From Muribaculaceae bacterium (GTDB lineage: Bacteria > Bacillota > Clostridia > Lachnospirales > Lachnospiraceae), in contig JAMPHJ010000007.1 in NCBI GenBank assembly GCA_023663465.1, positions 1 through 47,098 of the forward strand: a stretch of DNA of 47,098 bases, in the 5' to 3' direction. Position 1 is the stretch's first letter, and each line of letters starts with the position of its first letter. Below the pieces are notes generated by a model. It worked only from the letters and a program-made list of their open reading frames with translations. It had not been told where the DNA came from and did not search any database. The position numbers and the translations under genes were made by a program. Below, piece by piece: positions 25,220 to 33,219 of this stretch.

Positions 25220-26284
25220 TTGGGCATAAAGGAAGAATATGAAAAAAATGGTTTTGATTTATTGCGATATGCAGCGGCATTTAGTGTGATGATACTTCAC
25301 TATTCCGGCTATGTCATGATTTTATCAAAAAACCTGTCAGAAGAAGCGAAAATTGTGATGAGTGGGGCAAGGTGCATTACCTTGTTGTTTCCGGGAGTGG
25401 TGATGCTGTTTACCATGAGCGGCTTTCTGGTGTCGGCTTCTTTTGAACGGACCAGGACGAGAAAAGAATTTTTTCTGAGACGGGCGCTGCGTATCTATCC
25501 GGAATTATGGATTTGTACAATCATCAATCTTATAGTAGTCTGTATTCTGGTTCCGGGACTGCTGGATGGGAGCATGGTTTTATGGCTGGTGACGCAGATT
25601 TTTGGAATAGCCAATACGCCGTCCTGTCTGCGGGGACTGCCAACCGGAAGTATCAATGGTGCGCTTTGGACAGTTTTTATAGAAGTGCAGCTATATATTG
25701 TGCTGGGAATCATTTATCCTTTCCTGCAAAAGATGAAAAAGAGACGCTGGGCGGCATTTCTTCTGACGCTTGCAGTTCTGAATCTTATCTGTGCGGTAGT
25801 GGCGCGGGAAAACGCCGGCATTGTGGCGAAGCTGGTCGAGAGGATATTTATCCCTTATGCACTATGGTTTTTTATCGGTGTATTTTGTTTTCAAAAACGG
25901 CAGGAAATACTGCCTCTTTTAAAGAAGGCATTCCTGCTGCTGTTGATTATTTATCTTATCATCGAGTCCGCAGATATTCAGATACCCGGATATTATGCTG
26001 ATATAGTGACAAGCGCTATGCTGCCGTTCATGGTGATTGGATGTGCATACTGTCTGCCAAAGATTCGCTTGAAACCTGATTTTTCTTATGGAATGTTTTT
26101 ATATCACTGGATTATCCTGAATGTGGTTGTTCACTTTGATTTGATGAACAGGCTGCCGTGGTATGCCGGACTGTTGTTATTTATCGTAGGAACTGTGGCT
26201 GCGGCGGTGATATCATGGGGAGTGAAGCTGGTTGTTTTCAAAGGGATGGATAGAATCAAAAGTATTCAGGGGAAAATGGGATAA
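25220..26284 (+). CDS. Membrane acyltransferase, family 3
   Basis: A 354-residue integral membrane protein with about ten hydrophobic helices. The N-terminus GFDLLRYAAAFSVMILHYSG matches the acyltransferase-3 signature (FD.LR..A...V...H, catalytic-type histidine). Such proteins add acetyl or other acyl groups to cell-surface sugars, peptidoglycan or exported glycans. TTG 25220 is chosen as start because TAGGAG lies 8-9 bases upstream; an earlier TTG at 25172 has no such site. The link to the starch genes is only positional, and the substrate is unknown. Confidence 0.82.
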   Translation: MGIKEEYEKNGFDLLRYAAAFSVMILHYSGYVMILSKNLSEEAKIVMSGARCITLLFPGVVMLFTMSGFLVSASFERTRTRKEFFLRRALRIYPELWICTIINLIVVCILVPGLLDGSMVLWLVTQIFGIANTPSCLRGLPTGSINGALWTVFIEVQLYIVLGIIYPFLQKMKKRRWAAFLLTLAVLNLICAVVARENAGIVAKLVERIFIPYALWFFIGVFCFQKRQEILPLLKKAFLLLLIIYLIIESADIQIPGYYADIVTSAMLPFMVIGCAYCLPKIRLKPDFSYGMFLYHWIILNVVVHFDLMNRLPWYAGLLLFIVGTVAAAVISWGVKLVVFKGMDRIKSIQGKMG

Positions 26285-26303
26285 AAATCCAATTATTCCA
26301 CGA

Positions 26304-26332
26304 TTTACTTTTGGGCTTTGATATGCTATACT
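26304..26332 (+). promoter_or_regulatory. Sigma-A promoter of ychF
   Basis: TTTACT (26304-26309), exactly 17 bp, TATACT (26327-26332). It lies about 95 bases before ychF, whose start has AAAGGAG upstream. It restarts transcription of core genes after the accessory block. Confidence 0.7.
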
Positions 26333-26426
26333 AGCATGGTTGTTGTTAAGGTTCTTTTATAGGAATGCTAGAAAACTATGAATTTTGGTGGATTCAAGAT
26401 TAGAAGTTAAAGGAGAATAAAATAAA

Positions 26427-27524
26427 ATGAAACTAGGCATCGTCGGACTTCCCAACGTAGGAAAAAGCACATTATTTAATTCTTTGACCAAAGCGGGCGC
26501 AGAATCGGCAAACTATCCGTTTTGTACCATCGACCCTAATATCGGGATTGTTACCGTCCCGGATGAAAGGCTGAAGCTGCTGGGGGATATGTATCATTCT
26601 AAGAAGGTCACGCCTGCGACGATTGAATTTGTCGATATTGCGGGTCTGGTAAAAGGCGCGTCCAAAGGGGAGGGGCTTGGGAATCAGTTTCTGAGCAATA
26701 TCCGGGAAGTGGACGCTATCGTGCATGTGGTGCGCTGTTTTGAGGATTCTAATATCGTTCATGTAGACGGTAGCATCAATCCGATGCGGGATATCGAGAC
26801 GATTAATTTGGAGCTTATCTTTTCCGATATCGAGATTCTGGACAGGAGAATCGCGAAGGTGGGAAAGGGCGCGCGTATGGATAAGACGCTGGGCAAAGAG
26901 CTGGCGTTGTTAGAAAGAATCAAGGCGCATCTGGAAGAAGGAAAGCTGGCGTTAAGTTTTGAGACTACTGACGAGGACGAGCTGGAATTGCTGGCTTCTT
27001 ATAATCTGTTGACCTATAAGCCGGTTATTTTTGCCGCCAACGTAGCGGAAGAAGAAGTAGCAAAAGACGGTGCGGGAAATGCCGGCGTAGAGGAAGTGAA
27101 GGCGTTTGCCGCAGAAAACGGCAGCGAGGTCTTTGTAATCTGTGCGCAGATTGAGCAGGAAATTGCGGAACTGGATGAGGAAGAAACCGCAATGTTTCTA
27201 GAGGATCTCGGTTTGAAAGAGTCGGGGCTGCAGAAGTTAATTAAAGCAAGTTATCGGATTCTCGGACTGATGAGTTTCCTGACGGCGGGTGAGGATGAAA
27301 CGCGCGCCTGGACGATTAAGATTGGCACGAAGGCGCCGCAGGCGGCAGGGAAGATACACACGGATTTTGAAAGGGGATTTATCAAAGCGGAGGTTGTTAA
27401 TTATAAAGATTTGCTGGAACAGGGATCGCTTGCAGCAGCCAGGGAAAAAGGGCTGGTCGGCATGGAAGGAAAGGAATATGTCGTACAGGACGGTGATGTC
27501 ATACTTTTTCGGTTTAACGTGTAA
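26427..27524 (+). CDS. ychF: Redox-regulated ATPase/GTPase YchF (OLA1)
   Basis: A 365-residue Obg-related P-loop NTPase that binds ribosomes and prefers ATP in studied members. It has GLPNVGKSTLFNSL at 7-20, DIAGLVKGASKGEGLGNQF near 70-88 (switch II) and a C-terminal TGS domain with AGKIHTDFERGFIKAEV near 310-326. Length and N-terminus are standard, and AAAGGAG precedes the ATG. Confidence 0.97.
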   Translation: MKLGIVGLPNVGKSTLFNSLTKAGAESANYPFCTIDPNIGIVTVPDERLKLLGDMYHSKKVTPATIEFVDIAGLVKGASKGEGLGNQFLSNIREVDAIVHVVRCFEDSNIVHVDGSINPMRDIETINLELIFSDIEILDRRIAKVGKGARMDKTLGKELALLERIKAHLEEGKLALSFETTDEDELELLASYNLLTYKPVIFAANVAEEEVAKDGAGNAGVEEVKAFAAENGSEVFVICAQIEQEIAELDEEETAMFLEDLGLKESGLQKLIKASYRILGLMSFLTAGEDETRAWTIKIGTKAPQAAGKIHTDFERGFIKAEVVNYKDLLEQGSLAAAREKGLVGMEGKEYVVQDGDVILFRFNV

Positions 27525-27559
27525 AAATGACCGGTTAGCAAAACACTGCGCAGCGCTGG

Positions 27560-27655
27560 AAATGAGTTTGAATAACTTTGCGCGAGCAGAAGAAATGAGT
27601 CTGCATAGCCTTGCACGAAATGCCGGAAATGCCATTGCATAACTTTGCAGACCGA
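27560..27655. repeat. Three degenerate ~31-bp direct repeats between ychF and lgt
   Basis: Imperfect units beginning GGAAATGAGTTTGAATAACTT, GAAATGAGTCTGCATAGCCTT and GAAATGCCATTGCATAACTTT follow each other at about 31-34-bp spacing, separated by TGCGCGAGCAG- or TGCACGAAATGCCG-like links. They fill most of the 151-bp gap. No hairpin with a T tract is seen. Confidence 0.65.
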
Positions 27656-27675
27656 AAGAAAGGCATGGTTGTTAA

Positions 27676-28563
27676 ATGATGAAAAATGTAATGGATGTTA
27701 TGGATATCGCGTTTCCTAATATGGGGCTGTATCTGGAAAATGTGCCAAAGACTTTCAGCATATTTGGCTTTCAGATTGCGCTGTATGGCGTTTTGATTGC
27801 GTGCGGCGTTCTGGGTGGTATCTTTATGGCGGAGTATACTGCCAGAAAGGAAAAGGTAAATCCTGATATTATATGGGATTTTGCCATTTATGCCGTTATT
27901 TTTTCTGTTATCGGCGCAAGAATCTATTATGTCGTATTCGAGTGGGATATGTATAAGGGGAATCTGCTTGAGATTTTTAATCTTAGAAACGGCGGACTGG
28001 CGATTTACGGCGCCGTGATAGCCGCTTTTTTGACCCTATCCATTTATTCCCGGTTGAAAAAACAGAATTTTCTGCAGATAGCTGACATTTGTATGCCGGG
28101 ACTGATTCTGGGGCAGGCGATTGGCAGGTGGGGGAATTTCACAAATCGGGAAGTGTTCGGGAAATATACGGATAATCTGTTTGCGATGCGGCTTCCCATT
28201 GATGCGGTCAGAAGCAGGGATATTACGGCGGAGCTCGCCGCGCATATAATAGAAGGGACGAATTATATTCAGGTGCATCCCACTTTTTTATATGAGAGTC
28301 TATGGAATCTGCTGATACTGTGCGTACTGCTTTTTTACCGCCCCCATAAGAAATTTGCAGGGGAAATGTGTCTGGTTTATCTGGGCGGTTATGGGCTTGG
28401 CAGGTTCTGGATAGAGGCTATCCGCACGGATCAGCTCTATGTCATGGGGACGACGATTCCCATATCCCAGGTGATTGCCATCTGCTGTGTGGTGGTTTCC
28501 ATCGGAGCCGATGTGTTTATCCGGTATCGTCGCCGGGAAAAAGCAGAACAGAAGGAGCAGTAA
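27676..28563 (+). CDS. lgt: Prolipoprotein diacylglyceryl transferase
   Basis: A 295-residue membrane enzyme that transfers diacylglycerol from phosphatidylglycerol to the lipobox cysteine of lipoproteins such as the binding protein at 19229. It has about seven helices. The Lgt signature GRWGNFTNREVFG lies near 149-161, and R..GGLAIYGA near 97-106 is also conserved. The start is the first of two adjacent ATG codons and overlaps the stop of a four-codon mini-ORF from ATG 27665 in the recurring AAAGGCATGGTT leader. A terminator follows. Confidence 0.95.
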   Translation: MMKNVMDVMDIAFPNMGLYLENVPKTFSIFGFQIALYGVLIACGVLGGIFMAEYTARKEKVNPDIIWDFAIYAVIFSVIGARIYYVVFEWDMYKGNLLEIFNLRNGGLAIYGAVIAAFLTLSIYSRLKKQNFLQIADICMPGLILGQAIGRWGNFTNREVFGKYTDNLFAMRLPIDAVRSRDITAELAAHIIEGTNYIQVHPTFLYESLWNLLILCVLLFYRPHKKFAGEMCLVYLGGYGLGRFWIEAIRTDQLYVMGTTIPISQVIAICCVVVSIGADVFIRYRRREKAEQKEQ

Positions 28564-28625
28564 GAAAAGTAAAAAGAGGCAATCGAAGCCCATAATACTA
28601 ACTTCATACAGAATAATGAAAAACC

Positions 28626-28661
28626 AAAATATTCCACTTAACCGGGTGGAATATTTTTTTT
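28626..28661 (+). terminator. Terminator after lgt
   Basis: AAATATTCCAC (28627-28637) and GTGGAATATTT (28646-28656) form a perfect 11-bp stem with an 8-base loop, followed by a run of T to 28661. It insulates lgt from the dcw promoter. Confidence 0.85.
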
Positions 28662-28681
28662 GAAAAAAGACTTGTTTTCAC

Positions 28682-28710
28682 TTGCATAATACCGTATTTT
28701 ATTATAAAAT
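28682..28710 (+). promoter_or_regulatory. Promoter of the dcw (mraZ) cluster
   Basis: TTGCAT (28682-28687), exactly 17 bp, TAAAAT (28705-28710). The start site would fall near 28717, just before the first MraZ-type box, a layout expected for repression by MraZ. Confidence 0.75.
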
Positions 28711-28717
28711 GATAACT

Positions 28718-28758
28718 AAAGTGGTGGAAAGTGGTAGTAAGTGGTGAAAAGTGGTGGA
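28718..28758 (+). promoter_or_regulatory. Four MraZ-type boxes at 10-bp spacing
   Basis: GTGGT begins at 28721, 28731, 28741 and 28751, each preceded by AAA or TAA. The spacing is exactly 10 bp, one helical turn. MraZ is known to bind tandem GTG/TGG-containing repeats upstream of its own gene in other bacteria (AAAGTG boxes in mollicutes, TGGGN boxes in E. coli). The repeats are directly visible; binding is inferred. Confidence 0.85.
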
Positions 28759-28828
28759 AATCAAAGCTCATTTTCCCCGGATACTGGACATGGACCGTGG
28801 CAGACACTTTATGGCAGGTGATTGATTG

Positions 28829-29260
28829 ATGTTTATGGGAGAGTACAATCACACAATCGATGCGAAAGGCAGGCTGATTATTCCATCTAAATTTCGGGAA
28901 GCATTAGGCGATGTATTTGTGATAACGAAAGGATTGGACGGCTGTCTATTTGTCTATGACAATGCGGAGTGGACTGTATTTGAAGAAAAACTGAAATCTT
29001 TACCCCTTACCAATAAGGAAGCCAGGAAATTTGTACGTTTCTTTCTGGCGGGAGCGGCAGAAGCAGAGGTAGATAAGCAGGGGAGAATCCTGGTGCCTAA
29101 TGTACTGAGAGAGTTTGCGCAGTTAAATAAAGATGTTGTATTAATCGGCGTAGCGAGCAGAATTGAAATCTGGAGTAAGGAACGGTTTGAGGAAACAGCC
29201 GCCTATGATGATATGGACGAGATTGCAGAGCATATGGCGGAGCTTGGTCTTGGCATTTAG
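28829..29260 (+). CDS. mraZ: Transcriptional regulator MraZ
   Basis: A 143-residue double AbrB-like (SpoVT/MazE fold) protein that forms a ring and controls the dcw operon. It begins [16 protein letters not shown], the family hallmark, and repeats the DxxGR pattern in the second half ([10 protein letters not shown] near 85). ATG 28829 gives the standard start; a TTG three bases earlier is not needed. First gene of the cluster, downstream of its own putative boxes. Confidence 0.96.
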   Translation: MFMGEYNHTIDAKGRLIIPSKFREALGDVFVITKGLDGCLFVYDNAEWTVFEEKLKSLPLTNKEARKFVRFFLAGAAEAEVDKQGRILVPNVLREFAQLNKDVVLIGVASRIEIWSKERFEETAAYDDMDEIAEHMAELGLGI

Positions 29261-29301
29261 CCCCATTTCGTTCCCGATAGGAGAGGGACATAGGAAACAG
29301 G

Positions 29302-30246
29302 ATGGAATTTAAACATACATCAGTTCTTTTAGAGGAAACCATAGAGGGTCTGCGGGTAAAACCGGACGGAATTTACATAGACGGAACGCTTGGAGGCGGC
29401 GGGCATTCTTGCCGGATTGCTTCTAAGTTACAAGAAAACGGAAGACTCATCGGCATCGATAAGGATGGAGAGGCGATAGCGGCAGCAAAAGAGCGGCTGG
29501 AGCCTTTTGGAAATAAGGTTACGATTGTCAGGGATAACTATTGCAATATGAGGCATGTGCTTCAGAATATGGGAATTTATAAGGTGGATGGTATTGTTCT
29601 GGATCTGGGAGTTTCTTCCTATCAGCTGGATAATGCCGATAGGGGGTTTTCTTATCAGTATGACGCCTTTCTGGATATGCGGATGGACCAAAGGCAGTCC
29701 ATCAGCGCGAAGGAAATTGTCAACGACTACCCGGAAACAGAACTTTATCATGTCATCAGGGATTATGGCGAAGAGCAGTTTGCCAAGAATATTGCGAAGC
29801 ATATCGTGGCGGCGAGGAAGGACAAGCCGATTGAGACGACGGGGCAGCTAAATGAAATTATCAAGGCGGCGATTCCCGCGAAGATGCGGGCAACGGGCAG
29901 ACATCCTTCCAAGCGGACTTTTCAGGCGATACGGATTGAATGCAATAAAGAGCTGGAAGTTTTGAAGGATTCTTTAGATGATTTCATTGAACTGTTGAAT
30001 CCGGGCGGAAGATTGTGTGTGATTACATTCCATTCTTTAGAGGACAGAATTGTGAAAAATGTGTTTCGCAGGAATGAGAATCCCTGTACCTGTCCGCCGG
30101 ATTTCCCGGTGTGTGTGTGTGGAAAAACGTCGCAAGGGAAAACGGTTTCCAGGAAACCGATTCTACCTTCGGAAGAAGAGATAACAGAAAACAAACGGGC
30201 AAAAAGCGCAAAGCTTCGGATTTTCGAGCGGAGCGGTAACGTATAA
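29302..30246 (+). CDS. rsmH: 16S rRNA (cytosine-1402 N4)-methyltransferase
   Basis: A 314-residue SAM-dependent methyltransferase (MraW/RsmH) acting on the ribosomal decoding site. The SAM loop [10 protein letters not shown] is at 27-36, [16 protein letters not shown] near 96-111 and the conserved [11 protein letters not shown] near 243-253. [13 protein letters not shown] stretch holds four cysteines near the C-terminus. It is 41 bp after mraZ, the normal position in the dcw cluster. Confidence 0.97.
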   Translation: MEFKHTSVLLEETIEGLRVKPDGIYIDGTLGGGGHSCRIASKLQENGRLIGIDKDGEAIAAAKERLEPFGNKVTIVRDNYCNMRHVLQNMGIYKVDGIVLDLGVSSYQLDNADRGFSYQYDAFLDMRMDQRQSISAKEIVNDYPETELYHVIRDYGEEQFAKNIAKHIVAARKDKPIETTGQLNEIIKAAIPAKMRATGRHPSKRTFQAIRIECNKELEVLKDSLDDFIELLNPGGRLCVITFHSLEDRIVKNVFRRNENPCTCPPDFPVCVCGKTSQGKTVSRKPILPSEEEITENKRAKSAKLRIFERSGNV

Positions 30247-30270
30247 AAAGAAAGGTATGGTTAATGAAGT

Positions 30271-30855
30271 ATGGCGGCAGTTACGGGGAGGACAACTAGT
30301 CGGAATATGAGAAACAGCGGATACAGACAGAATACCGGACATACACAGGGCGGAAACCATGCGCAGGGAAGTATGCGCGCACAGGGCGGAAACCATGCGC
30401 AAAGAAGCACGCGTGCACAAAGCGGGAATTATGTGCATGGAAGCGCGGTCAGAAAGCCGGATGTGGTAAAAGAAGTCCAGAGAGAGCCTAAGAAGAAATT
30501 GAGCAATACGGCGAGAAAAAACCGGGAAAAAGCGGAACATATGAACGCGGGATATGTTTTTTTCCTAAGCATTGCCCTGATTGCTACCGGCTGGATTCTG
30601 GTAAACTATATCTCTTTACAGTCCGATATTACAAATAGTATCAAGCATATATCCAGACTGGAAAGCGAATTGAACGATTTAAGGTTGGCGAATGATGAGG
30701 AATACAACCGAATCACAAGCAGCATAGATTTGGAAGAAATCAGAAGAATTGCCATTCAGGAACTTGGCATGCAATACGCGGAAGAAGGACAGATTGTATT
30801 TTTTGAGAGCGAGACAAGAGATTATGTGAAACAGATGTCTGAAATCCCGGAATAG
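30271..30855 (+). CDS. ftsL: Cell division protein FtsL (with repeat-bearing N-terminus)
   Basis: A 194-residue bitopic membrane protein. The cytoplasmic N-terminus (1-90) is long, basic and Gln/Asn/Gly/His-rich, with three 12-residue repeats at 25-60. One membrane helix (about 92-112) is followed by a leucine/glutamate-rich coiled coil (SLQSDITNSIKHISRLESEL onward) and an IAIQELGM segment typical of FtsL. It would join DivIB and DivIC at the septum. FtsL proteins are poorly conserved, so identity rests on topology and its place between rsmH and the PBP gene. The start follows the AAAGGTATGGTT leader. Confidence 0.85.
   Translation: MAAVTGRTTSRNMRNSGYRQNTGHTQGGNHAQGSMRAQGGNHAQRSTRAQSGNYVHGSAVRKPDVVKEVQREPKKKLSNTARKNREKAEHMNAGYVFFLSIALIATGWILVNYISLQSDITNSIKHISRLESELNDLRLANDEEYNRITSSIDLEEIRRIAIQELGMQYAEEGQIVFFESETRDYVKQMSEIPE
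30343..30450 (+). repeat. Three 36-bp coding repeats in ftsL
   Basis: Codons 25-36, 37-48 and 49-60 encode TQGGNHAQGSMR, AQGGNHAQRSTR and AQSGNYVHGSAV. The first two units are almost identical in DNA (CAGGGCGGAAACCATGCGCA), the third is diverged. This looks like a slippage-prone in-frame repeat in the cytoplasmic tail. Confidence 0.85.
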
Positions 30856-30866
30856 GCGGTGGATGT

Positions 30867-33149
30867 TTGAGCAGAGCATATGTAAAACAGGAGCGTGTAA
30901 ACAGGTTTACCATCAAAATGCAGAAAAAGCTATTAGTGCTTTTTTTGCTGCTGATGGTTGCATTCGGAGTTTTAAGCGCCCGATTGATTTTGATTAACAG
31001 GGACAAGGGAAAAGATTATAAAAAGCAGGTGTTGTCACAGCAGGAATATGATTCTGTGACAATACCTTTTAAGCGTGGGGAAATTCTGGATGCAAACGGT
31101 ACGGTACTGGCAATCAGCGACAAAGTCTACAATGTCATTCTGGACACCAAAGTGCTTATGGACGACGAAGCCAATCTGGAACCTACTCTGAATGCACTGC
31201 ACAGTGCTTTTGGCATTGATATTAGCGAGACGAGGAATTACATATCGACCCATCCCGAATCCGCCTATTGTGTGCTGGCAAGGCGGCTGAGTTACGATAA
31301 AGTAGAGCAATTTAAAGAGATGCAGAAAGACGAGGAGTACGGCTCTTATATCAAGGGCGTCTGGTTCGAGGATGAATATCAGAGGGAGTATCCAAACGGA
31401 GATTTAGCGTGCGACGTCATTGGGTTTACAAGAAGTGACAATAGCGGAATGTACGGATTAGAAGAATATTATAACGATATTCTATGCGGAACCAACGGAC
31501 GTGAGTACGGTTATCTGAACAACGATTCCAATCTGGAGCGGACGACCATCCAGGCGGTAGACGGTTATAATTTGCAATTAACATTAGACGCTAATATCCA
31601 GCGTATCATCCAGAAATATCTGGAGGAATTTAACGAAGAGTATAAGGATTCTTATAGAACGGGAAATGGTGCGGAGAATGTAGGCTGTATCGTCATGGAA
31701 GTCGATACCGGCAATGTGCTGGGCATGGCATCCTATCCGACCTATGATTTGAACGACACGCGTAATACGGACAAGCTGATTGGGATGCCAGTGCTGGATG
31801 AAAAGTGGAAAAAAACCGGGGAATATCTGACGGAAGAAATGGTCCGGGCATTAGATGACGAAGCGACGTACAGGCAGTTGGACGCCCTATGGAAAAACTT
31901 CTGTATCGTGGATACTTATGAGCCGGGTTCCGTGGCAAAGCCTTTTACCGTAGCGGCGGCTATCGAGAGCGGCGCAATTACGGGCAACGAAACCTATAAC
32001 TGCGAGGGACGTCTGGAAGTGGGCGGACACCCGATTAAATGTCATCAGACATTTGGCGATGGTCCCTTGACGGTAGCGGAAGGGATTGAGCGTTCCTGTA
32101 ATGTGGTGCTGATGAATGTGGCATTTCAGCTTGGAAAAGACCGTTTCGTCGATTACCAGCATTTATTTGGGTTCGGTCTGAAAACGAATATCGACTTAGC
32201 GGGGGAATCCAGGACGGCATCGCTTGTATACAATAAGGACAATATCCGGCAGACGGAGCTTGCGACCTGCTCCTTCGGGCAAGGGTTCAATGCTTCCATG
32301 ATTCAGATGATTACGGGCTTTTGTTCCCTGATTAACGGCGGGTATTATTATGAGCCGCATGTAGTCAGCAAGATTACCACATCGGATGGAGCGACGGTAG
32401 AAAATATAGAGCCAAGACTGTTAAAGCAGACGATATCCCAGTCTACCAGCAATAAAATATTGGAATTTTGCAATTTAGTCGTATCGGGGGAAAAAGGAAC
32501 CGGTAAGACGGCAAGACCAGCAGGTTATATGATAGGCGGCAAGACGGGAACGGCGGAAACGCTGCCCCGTGGAAATAATGAATATGTCGTTTCATTTCTA
32601 GGCTATGCGCCGGCGGATGACCCGCAGATTGCAATTTATGTCGTTGTAGACAGACCCAACGTCCCCTATCAGGATGATGCAAAATATGCAACCCGCATCG
32701 TGCGCAAGATTCTGACGGAAATGCTCCCTTATCTGAATATTTTCATGACAGAAGAGCTGACCGATAAGGAGCGGGAAGAATTAGAAGAGCTGAAATTACA
32801 AATTACGGCGCCAAAGGAAGAAGAAGGCGAAGCTGCAGAAGGAACAGAAGGCACAGGCGAGACCGGGGAAGGCGTGGAAACAGAAGGTACGGGAGAAACC
32901 GGAGAAGGCACAGGCGAGGGCAGCGAGACCCCTGCAGAACCCGTGGATACCCAGGTGTGGAAGTCATTTCCCAAGGATCCGGAAAGCGGCTATCTCAAAG
33001 ACCCGGATACAGGATATTTAATCGACCCGGAAACAGGAGCCGTGGTAAATGGCGGCAGTCTGATTACCGGAGAAGGGGAAAGCGGCAGCAGCGGTATCGG
33101 CGAACCGCCCGCAGGAGGCGATACGGAAGAAGAAAACTTCGGACCATAA
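30867..33149 (+). CDS. pbpB: Class B penicillin-binding protein (division transpeptidase)
   Basis: A 760-residue membrane transpeptidase, the probable FtsI/PBP2B partner of FtsW. One membrane helix (about 19-41) is followed by a dimerisation/pedestal domain and then the transpeptidase: active-site S355VAK358, SCN at 410-412, KTGTAE at 559-564. It lacks PASTA domains. The last 110 residues form an unusual extracellular tail rich in Glu, Gly and Thr, ending with three DP(E/D)(S/T)G repeats. Start TTG 30867 has GGCGGTGGA upstream; the next ATG (30918) lies inside the membrane helix region and has none. Confidence 0.92.
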   Translation: MSRAYVKQERVNRFTIKMQKKLLVLFLLLMVAFGVLSARLILINRDKGKDYKKQVLSQQEYDSVTIPFKRGEILDANGTVLAISDKVYNVILDTKVLMDDEANLEPTLNALHSAFGIDISETRNYISTHPESAYCVLARRLSYDKVEQFKEMQKDEEYGSYIKGVWFEDEYQREYPNGDLACDVIGFTRSDNSGMYGLEEYYNDILCGTNGREYGYLNNDSNLERTTIQAVDGYNLQLTLDANIQRIIQKYLEEFNEEYKDSYRTGNGAENVGCIVMEVDTGNVLGMASYPTYDLNDTRNTDKLIGMPVLDEKWKKTGEYLTEEMVRALDDEATYRQLDALWKNFCIVDTYEPGSVAKPFTVAAAIESGAITGNETYNCEGRLEVGGHPIKCHQTFGDGPLTVAEGIERSCNVVLMNVAFQLGKDRFVDYQHLFGFGLKTNIDLAGESRTASLVYNKDNIRQTELATCSFGQGFNASMIQMITGFCSLINGGYYYEPHVVSKITTSDGATVENIEPRLLKQTISQSTSNKILEFCNLVVSGEKGTGKTARPAGYMIGGKTGTAETLPRGNNEYVVSFLGYAPADDPQIAIYVVVDRPNVPYQDDAKYATRIVRKILTEMLPYLNIFMTEELTDKEREELEELKLQITAPKEEEGEAAEGTEGTGETGEGVETEGTGETGEGTGEGSETPAEPVDTQVWKSFPKDPESGYLKDPDTGYLIDPETGAVVNGGSLITGEGESGSSGIGEPPAGGDTEEENFGP

Positions 33150-33167
33150 GATGCACTTCATACGAAT

Positions 33168-33218
33168 AACCTCATAAAAACGGTAATAAATTATATTAAT
33201 ACCTTTTTATGAGGTTTT
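33168..33218 (+). promoter_or_regulatory. Hairpin burying the ribosome binding site of the second PBP gene
   Basis: AACCTCATAAAAA (33168-33180) pairs perfectly with TTTTTATGAGGTT (33204-33216); an inner GGTA/TACC adds four pairs. The GAGG at 33211-33214, the only good ribosome binding site for the next gene, lies within the 3' arm. TT follows the stem. It could act as a weak terminator after pbpB, as translational control of the next gene, or both. Confidence 0.75.
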
Positions 33219-33219
33219 C

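Noticed and set aside
27289..27642. Frame crossing the 3' end of ychF into the gap
   Set aside because: The first part is an Arg-rich shadow of ychF and the rest translates the degenerate repeats; there is no start signal.
32957..33169. Basic 70-codon frame in the PBP tail
   Set aside because: It is an alternative frame of low-complexity DNA encoding the Glu/Gly-rich tail.
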